Source of the DNA: Actinomycetes bacterium
GTDB lineage: Bacteria; Actinomycetota; Actinomycetes; Mycobacteriales; Mycobacteriaceae
Assembly: GCA_023460175.1 (NCBI GenBank)
Contig: JAEWRC010000178.1
Span: forward strand, 1-10,047
DNA: 10,047 bases
Direction of reading: 5' to 3'
The position numbers and the translations under genes were made by a program. Positions 5,885-10,047 of this stretch are shown here, piece after piece. The notes beneath the pieces were generated by a model. The model ran no database searches, was not told the origin of the DNA, and saw nothing but the letters and a program-made list of their open reading frames with translations. Within the stretch, counting starts at the first letter, position 1, and each line of letters begins with the position of its first letter.

Positions 5885-7814
5885 TGCTGGTTTCCGGGCT
5901 GGATTCCAGCAGTACCGACTCCCACTTCTGCTTGCTGGTCAACGTCGGCAGTGCCGCCCGGTAGACCCGACGCATGGTGTTGTACTTGCGGGCCAGCCGC
6001 ACGTGCTGGCGCAGCGACGCCCGCAGCAGCCCGAACATCTTATCCCGGTCGCGCTGCCGGTAAACCACGCCGCGGCCGTCGGCGGTGGTGACCGTGACCC
6101 CGTCAACCTGGCACAGCAGGAACCAGCGCGCATCCTGAGTGGCCACGTTCAGCTCGGGCCGCACGTGATGCTCCGGGTTCTCCTTCTTCAGCTGGTGGAT
6201 GACGCCGCGCGCCAACGTCAGGCCGATGGCGGGCAACGACACCGGCGGCCGGTTGACCGACCGACGGCCCGACGGGCTGGGCAGCGAGGTGGCGCCCGGC
6301 AGCGGGACGGCGTCGGGGAACTGCTTGCGCATCCGATGCACGTCCGGCAGCGCCGACTCGAGGATGGAGAAGATGCGCTCCGGGCCGCCCAGGAAGTCCT
6401 CGATGGCCTGGTTCTGGATGGCGACCGTCGAATACTCCAGGCAGAGCAGGTGTTTCAGGGTCGCCTTCAGCGAGCTCTTCAGCAGGCCCTTGACGTCGCC
6501 GTCCCAGTGCAGCGCCGAGACCACCAGGCGGTTGCGCAGGTGGAAGTAGGCCTGCCAGTCGATGGCGTCGTCCTTGTCGCTCCAGGCCATGTGCCAGATC
6601 GCGGTGCCCGGCATGGTGACGGTGCCGTAGCCGTGTTCGGCTGCGCGCAAACCGTATTCGGCGTCGTCCCACTTGATGAACAGCGGCAGCGGCTGACCGA
6701 GTTCCTCGGCGACGGCGCGCGGGATCATGCACATCCACCAGCCGTTGTAGTCGACGTCGATGCGCCGGTGCAGCAGCTTGCTGCGGTCTTCCTCGTCGGC
6801 CAGCGGGTACTTGGCGAAGTCGTGGTCGTAGTCGGTGTAGGGCGCGTTGGTCCACATGAAGTTGGCGCGGTTGACCACCTCGCCCATCACGTGCAGGTGC
6901 GAGGGCTCCTGCAGATTGAGCATCTGCCCGCCGACGATGGTCGGCGACTTGGCGAACCGGTTCAGGGCCAGGGCCCGCAGGATCGAGTCCGGCTCGATGC
7001 GGATGTCGTCGTCCATGAACAGGATCTGTTCGCAGTCGGTGTTCTTCAGCGCCTCGTACATCACCCGGCTGTAGCCACCGGAGCCGCCGAGGTTCGGCTG
7101 GTTGTGGATGGTCAGCCGGTCCTTCAGCGGCGCCGCGGCGGCCGCGAAGTCGGGGTGGTCGACGGCCTTCTTGTTGCCCTGATCGGAGACGATCACCGCA
7201 CCGATCACGTCGTCCACCAACGGATCCGAGGTCAGCGCGGCCAGGGCGTTGACGCAGTCCGCGGGCCGGTTGAAGGTGGGGATGCCCACGGCGACGTTGG
7301 CCCGGCCCGGGGCGGGCACCGGGGCGTACCAACCCGCGCTGTGCACGGTGACGTCGGTGTCGGTGGTGATGTCGAACCAGATCCAGCCGCCATCCTCGAA
7401 GGGATCCAGACCGATCTCGAACTCGGTCCACGCCGGGGTCGACGGGTCCGGGCTGGACACCGGGGCGCCGCCGACGGTGATGCGGGCGCCGGTGGCCTTG
7501 GTGCGGTAGACGTCGACGCGGCCCGAACCGGTCAACTCGACGCGCAGCACCACCGACTCCAGGCTCGACCACCGGCGCCAGTAGCTGGCCGGGAACGCGT
7601 TGAAGTAGGTCGCGAACGACACCTCGGAGTCCCGGCCGATCTCCAGCGAGGTGCGGGTCGGGGCGTGCGCGCGCCGGGCGTTGGTGGCGGACTCCTCGAT
7701 GTAGAGCTTGCGCACGTCCAGCGGCTCGCCGGGGCGCGGCAGGATGATCCGGGACAGCAGGCTGACCGCCCGGGACTCCGCTGCGTCGAGCGGGCCGGAG
7801 GGGATGTCACTCAT
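5877..7814 (-). CDS. glfT2: GlfT2, galactofuranosyltransferase (galactan polymerase)
   Basis: GT2-family, GT-A-fold enzyme of 645 residues (about 637 in M. tuberculosis). The family polymerises alternating beta-1,5 and beta-1,6 galactofuranose from UDP-galactofuranose onto the lipid-linked galactan primer, at the cytoplasmic face of the membrane. An N-terminal beta-rich domain (to about residue 165) precedes the catalytic domain starting at VAVGIPTFNRPADC (174-187). The metal-binding FMDDD is at 266-270, the tryptophan pair NGWW at 357-360, the catalytic WDDAEYG at 382-388 and the conserved His408 in AIWHMAW. Each is offset by +12 from the tuberculosis numbering I recall, so the extra residues are all at the N-terminus. 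The helical C-terminal domain ends in SKQKWESVLLESS. The start forms an ATGA overlap with the glf stop, linking supply of UDP-galactofuranose to its use. Confidence 0.96.
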   Translation of the reverse strand: MSDIPSGPLDAAESRAVSLLSRIILPRPGEPLDVRKLYIEESATNARRAHAPTRTSLEIGRDSEVSFATYFNAFPASYWRRWSSLESVVLRVELTGSGRVDVYRTKATGARITVGGAPVSSPDPSTPAWTEFEIGLDPFEDGGWIWFDITTDTDVTVHSAGWYAPVPAPGRANVAVGIPTFNRPADCVNALAALTSDPLVDDVIGAVIVSDQGNKKAVDHPDFAAAAAPLKDRLTIHNQPNLGGSGGYSRVMYEALKNTDCEQILFMDDDIRIEPDSILRALALNRFAKSPTIVGGQMLNLQEPSHLHVMGEVVNRANFMWTNAPYTDYDHDFAKYPLADEEDRSKLLHRRIDVDYNGWWMCMIPRAVAEELGQPLPLFIKWDDAEYGLRAAEHGYGTVTMPGTAIWHMAWSDKDDAIDWQAYFHLRNRLVVSALHWDGDVKGLLKSSLKATLKHLLCLEYSTVAIQNQAIEDFLGGPERIFSILESALPDVHRMRKQFPDAVPLPGATSLPSPSGRRSVNRPPVSLPAIGLTLARGVIHQLKKENPEHHVRPELNVATQDARWFLLCQVDGVTVTTADGRGVVYRQRDRDKMFGLLRASLRQHVRLARKYNTMRRVYRAALPTLTSKQKWESVLLESSPETSNA

Positions 7815-9019
7815 GCGGTACTGCTTTCGTCTGTCAGTGCGGCGCCGTCGACGAGATGCGGCGCCAGGACGTTGTCGTACATGTTGAGCGCACTGGCGAT
7901 GGCCATATGCATGTCGAGGTACTGGTAGGTACCCAGGCGGCCACCGAACAGCACCTTTGCTGCCGCGGTCTCGGCCTTGGCGCGATTGCGATACGCCGTC
8001 AGCAACGCCCGGTCGGCGTCGGTGTTGATCGGGTAGTACGGCTCGTCTTCGGCGTCGGCGAAGCGGGAGTACTCGCGCATGATCACGGTCTTGTCCGTCG
8101 GGTAGGACCGCTCCGGATGGAAGTGCCGGAACTCGTGGATGCGGGTGTAGGGCACGTCCGCGTCGTTGTAGTTCATCACCGAGGTGCCCTGAAAGTCGCC
8201 GGTCGCCACCACCTCGAGCTCGAAGTCCAGCGTGCGCCAGCCCAGCCGGCCCTCGGCGTAGTCGAAGTAGCGGTCCAGCGGACCGGTGTACACCACCGGC
8301 GCCTCAGGGCTCTGGGCGCGCAGTTGCTCGCGGACGTCGAACCAGTCGGTGTCCAGCCGCACCTCGACGCGCTCGTCGGCGGCCATGTTCTCCAGCCAGG
8401 CGGTGTAGCCGTCGACCGGCAGACCCTCGTAGGTGTCGTTGAAGTAGCGGTTGTTGAACGTGTAGCGGACCGGCAGCCGGGTGATGTTGGCCGCGGGCAG
8501 TTCCTTGGGGTCGGTCTGCCACTGCTTGGCGGTGTAGTGCTTGACGAACGCCTCGTACAGCGGCCGGCCGATCAGCGAGATGGCCTTTTCTTCCAGGTTC
8601 TGCGCGTCGGCGGTGGCGATCTCGGCAGCCTGCTCGGCGATCAGCGCGCGGGCCTCGTCGGGGCTGAAGTAGCGGCCGAAGAACTGCGACACCAGGCCCA
8701 GCCCCATCGGGAACTGATAGGCCTGCCCGGCGTGCATCGCGAAGACGCGGTGCTGGTAGTCGGTGAAGTCGGTGAACTGCCGCACGTACTCCCACACCCG
8801 CTGGTTGGAAGTGTGGAACAGATGCGCGCCGTACTTGTGGACCTCGATGCCGGTTTCCGGCTCGGCCTCGGAGTAGGCGTTTCCACCTATATGGGGGCGC
8901 CGCTCGACCACGAGCACCCGTTTACCCAGTTGCGTGGCAACGCGCTCAGCGATCGTCAGCCCGAAAAAGCCGGATCCGACGACAAAGAGGTCATAGCGAC
9001 CAGGGTGCGGAGAGGTCAT
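7811..9019 (-). CDS. glf: UDP-galactopyranose mutase
   Basis: FAD-dependent mutase converting UDP-galactopyranose to UDP-galactofuranose, the galactan precursor; cytoplasmic and essential in mycobacteria. From ATG 9019 it is 402 residues (399 in M. tuberculosis). The dinucleotide-binding loop VVGSGFFGL is at residues 13-21, followed by RPHIGGNAYS and KYGAHLFHTS. The C-terminal FAD-contact segment GRLGTYQYLDMHMAIASAL is present, and YFDYAEGRLGWRTLDFE is intact. Three starts are possible: ATG 9079, TTG 9028 and ATG 9019. TTG 9028 would give LPPMTSP, mirroring the MQPMTAR start recalled for M. tuberculosis. ATG 9019 lacks a Shine-Dalgarno site but lies just after a -10-like TACCCT, which would suit a leaderless message. 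It is the first gene of the minus-strand chain and its stop overlaps glfT2 by 4 bases. Confidence 0.96.
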   Translation of the reverse strand: MTSPHPGRYDLFVVGSGFFGLTIAERVATQLGKRVLVVERRPHIGGNAYSEAEPETGIEVHKYGAHLFHTSNQRVWEYVRQFTDFTDYQHRVFAMHAGQAYQFPMGLGLVSQFFGRYFSPDEARALIAEQAAEIATADAQNLEEKAISLIGRPLYEAFVKHYTAKQWQTDPKELPAANITRLPVRYTFNNRYFNDTYEGLPVDGYTAWLENMAADERVEVRLDTDWFDVREQLRAQSPEAPVVYTGPLDRYFDYAEGRLGWRTLDFELEVVATGDFQGTSVMNYNDADVPYTRIHEFRHFHPERSYPTDKTVIMREYSRFADAEDEPYYPINTDADRALLTAYRNRAKAETAAAKVLFGGRLGTYQYLDMHMAIASALNMYDNVLAPHLVDGAALTDESSTA

Positions 9020-9027
9020 CGGAGGCA

Positions 9028-9033
9028 AGGGTA
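9028..9033 (-). promoter_or_regulatory. Candidate -10 box for glf (leaderless start)
   Basis: TACCCT on the minus strand fits the mycobacterial TANNNT -10 pattern. It lies 8 bases before ATG 9019, about where transcription would begin, and no Shine-Dalgarno precedes that ATG. I see no good -35 box, which is common in mycobacterial promoters. Short AT-containing hexamers also occur by chance, so this is tentative. Confidence 0.3.
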
Positions 9034-9106
9034 TCGGACAGTGCCAAATTGGCCCGAGCGACGCCGACAACTCCGCCATGTCGCGATTCGCTCACGATTC
9101 CGCATC

Positions 9107-9133
9107 GTCACTCTAGTCACAGCTGTCACAGCT
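9107..9133. promoter_or_regulatory. Three GTCACA-type repeats at 9-base spacing (MtrA-like site)
   Basis: GTCACTCTA (9107), GTCACAGCT (9116) and GTCACAGCT (9125) run head to tail with an exact 9-base period; the last two are identical. The mycobacterial response regulator MtrA is known to bind direct GTCACA-like repeats of this spacing, for example near the chromosomal origin and the fbpB promoter. The element lies about 60 to 85 bases before pirG and 90 to 115 before glf, and overlaps where a -35 box would be for the candidate pirG -10. That arrangement suggests activation or repression of pirG and possibly of glf. The repeat is seen directly; the regulator is inferred. Confidence 0.5.
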
Positions 9134-9134
9134 G

Positions 9135-9140
9135 TACCGT
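9135..9140 (+). promoter_or_regulatory. Candidate -10 box for pirG
   Basis: TACCGT fits TANNNT and follows the GTCACA repeats directly. It would give a 5' leader of about 45 bases before GTG 9192. The hexamer 17 bases upstream (TCTAGT) is a poor -35, consistent with a promoter that relies on an activator. No other hexamer in 9136-9180 fits better. Confidence 0.3.
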
Positions 9141-9179
9141 CGATCCAGTAGTTCCAGATGCACACACGTAGTCCAGATT

Positions 9180-9185
9180 GAGGAG
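9180..9185 (+). promoter_or_regulatory. Shine-Dalgarno site of pirG
   Basis: GAGGAG ends 6 bases before GTG 9192. It supports this GTG as the start rather than the in-frame ATG 12 codons downstream. Confidence 0.7.
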
Positions 9186-9191
9186 ACTTCC

Positions 9192-10047
9192 GTGCCAAAC
9201 CGACGTCGACGCAAGCTCTCGACAGCCATGAGCGCGGTCGCCGCCCTGGCCGTTGCGAGTCCATTTGCCGTGATTGCCCTTTCCGAGCTCTCGCCGGTCC
9301 CGCAGGAGCGCGACTTCGAGCAGGCTGCCGTCGTGACCGACCTGCCGAACGAGCTGATGTCCGCTCTGCAGCAGGGTCTCTCGCAGTTCGGGATCAACCT
9401 GCCGCCCATGCCGACCGGCCTGAGCCCCGCGGGCGCCATGCCGGCCACCGGGCTGACCAATCCGGCGCTGACCAGCCCCGGCCTCACGGCTCCCGGTCTG
9501 GGGACCCCCGGTCTCACCACACCCGGCCTGACCACCCCGGGTCTCACCACGCCCGGTCTGACCTCTCCGGGTCTGACCACACCCGGCCTGACCACCCCGG
9601 GACTCACCACGCCGGCGACCCCCGGGTTGACCACGCCGTCGCTCGATGACCCCGCGCTGGCCAACCCGGCCCTGACCCCGGAGCTGACCAGCCCCGCGGG
9701 CCTGACGCCCGGGCTGACCGATGCGGGCCTGAACCCGGCGCTGACCTCGCCGGACCCGCTGGCCGCGGTGCCGGGTGCCGCACCGGGCCTGGGCCTGCCC
9801 AATGAGGTGCCCATCAGCGCGCCGATCGGGCTCGATCCGATGGCGGGCACCTACCCGATCCTCGGCGACCCGTCGCTGGCGACCATGCCGGCCTCGACCG
9901 GGGGCGGCGGGCTGATCAGCGACCTGAGCAGCGCCGCCAACCAGCTCGGCGCCGGTCAGGCGATCGACCTGCTCAAGGGCGTCGTGATGCCGTCGATCAT
10001 GAGCGCGGTGCAGTCCGCGGCCCCGGCCGCCCAGGGCGCTGCCGCCC
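9192..10047 (+). CDS. pirG: Exported repetitive protein Erp (PirG), 3' end outside window
   Basis: Start of the exported repetitive protein Erp, a secreted or surface-associated mycobacterial protein needed for normal envelope integrity and, in M. tuberculosis, for full virulence; its biochemical activity is not known. The 285 codons present are open to the window edge. The start (MPNRRRRKLSTAMSAVAALA) is nearly identical to the recalled M. tuberculosis protein and forms a signal sequence with an Arg-rich head. A conserved block follows (TDLPNELMSALQQGLSQFGI, about 54-73). Then comes the low-complexity PGLTS/T repeat domain (about 86-163), followed by a conserved C-terminal domain with NEVPI, GTYPILGDPSL and QAIDLLKGVVMPSIMSAVQ. 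No cysteines are seen. GTG 9192 is fixed by its ribosome site and by the protein's start. The gene is divergent from glf and shares its control region. Confidence 0.95.
   Translation, partial: MPNRRRRKLSTAMSAVAALAVASPFAVIALSELSPVPQERDFEQAAVVTDLPNELMSALQQGLSQFGINLPPMPTGLSPAGAMPATGLTNPALTSPGLTAPGLGTPGLTTPGLTTPGLTTPGLTSPGLTTPGLTTPGLTTPATPGLTTPSLDDPALANPALTPELTSPAGLTPGLTDAGLNPALTSPDPLAAVPGAAPGLGLPNEVPISAPIGLDPMAGTYPILGDPSLATMPASTGGGGLISDLSSAANQLGAGQAIDLLKGVVMPSIMSAVQSAAPAAQGAAA
9462..9611 (+). repeat. Ten 15-base repeats encoding PGLTT-type pentapeptides in pirG
   Basis: Ten consecutive 15-base units encode proline-led pentapeptides, residues 91-140: one PALTS, then PGLTA, PGLGT and seven units of PGLTT or PGLTS. 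Degenerate units continue to about 9680, including PSLDD, PALAN and PALTP. Neighbouring copies differ mostly at third codon positions (GGC/GGT, CTC/CTG, ACC/ACG/ACA). This repeat defines Erp and its copy number varies between mycobacterial species. The M. tuberculosis repeats are mostly PGLTS; here PGLTT dominates. Confidence 0.9.

Noticed and set aside
5433..7928. Plus-strand open frame of about 830 codons opposite glfT2 and the phosphatase
   Set aside because: It lies antisense to genes with clear catalytic motifs, has a composition typical of high-GC shadow frames (Arg, Gly, Val, Gln, His rich) and shows no recognisable domain.
7856..9151. Plus-strand open frame opposite glf
   Set aside because: Antisense to a nearly family-length UDP-galactopyranose mutase; its own translation has no recognisable motif.
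9148..9178. Imperfect repeat GTAGTTCCAGAT / GTAGTCCAGAT in the pirG leader
   Set aside because: Only two copies differing by a one-base deletion, with no known motif; too weak to call separately.
9462..9611. Possible CRISPR-like or minisatellite array
   Set aside because: The 15-base units are contiguous with no spacers, stay in frame and encode the known Erp pentapeptide repeat.
9113..9850. Minus-strand frame encoding many GVVRPG repeats
   Set aside because: It is the reverse complement of the Erp PGLTT repeats; the sense strand has the ribosome site, signal sequence and family match.

Overview
This is a high-GC mycobacterial core cell-envelope locus, syntenic with the Mycobacterium tuberculosis region Rv3804c-Rv3810 and well conserved with it. 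I recognise the proteins by recalled family motifs and gene order, not by a database search. Two Antigen 85 genes lie side by side, and the proteins have N-terminal extensions relative to the tuberculosis versions. This points to a non-tuberculous, probably fast-growing mycobacterium (Mycolicibacterium-like, similar to the M. smegmatis layout) rather than the tuberculosis complex.

Layout. Bases 9020-9191 are a divergent control region. To the right, on the plus strand, is pirG/erp, the repetitive exported protein Erp; it starts with GTG at 9192 and is cut by the window end. To the left, on the minus strand, is a tightly packed chain in transcription order: glf (UDP-galactopyranose mutase), glfT2 (galactofuranosyltransferase), a PAP2-family phosphatase (Rv3807c-like), ubiA (decaprenyl-phosphate phosphoribosyltransferase) and aftB (terminal arabinofuranosyltransferase). 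Neighbouring genes in this chain overlap by 4, 8, 4 and about 23 bases. After a 108-base gap comes an Ag85C-like mycolyltransferase, and after a further gap of about 147 bases a second Ag85 gene (fbpA-like). Only 49 bases follow it before the window ends.

How the genes work together. The order follows the assembly of the mycolyl-arabinogalactan wall. Glf makes UDP-galactofuranose and GlfT2 polymerises the galactan. UbiA and the PAP2 phosphatase make the lipid precursors of the arabinose donor decaprenylphosphoryl-arabinose. AftB uses that donor to add the terminal beta-1,2 arabinofuranose residues. The Ag85 enzymes attach mycolic acids to those arabinan ends and also make trehalose dimycolate. 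Erp is a secreted or surface protein important for envelope integrity.

I see no undescribed system, mobile element, CRISPR array or RNA gene. The points most worth a second look are regulatory and evolutionary: a run of three GTCACA-type repeats at exact 9-base spacing upstream of pirG that resembles an MtrA site, the tandem Ag85 pair without the usual cysteine pair, hairpins in the two gaps around the Ag85 genes, and a repeat-bearing N-terminal extension of AftB. Long open frames antisense to the real genes are composition shadows.
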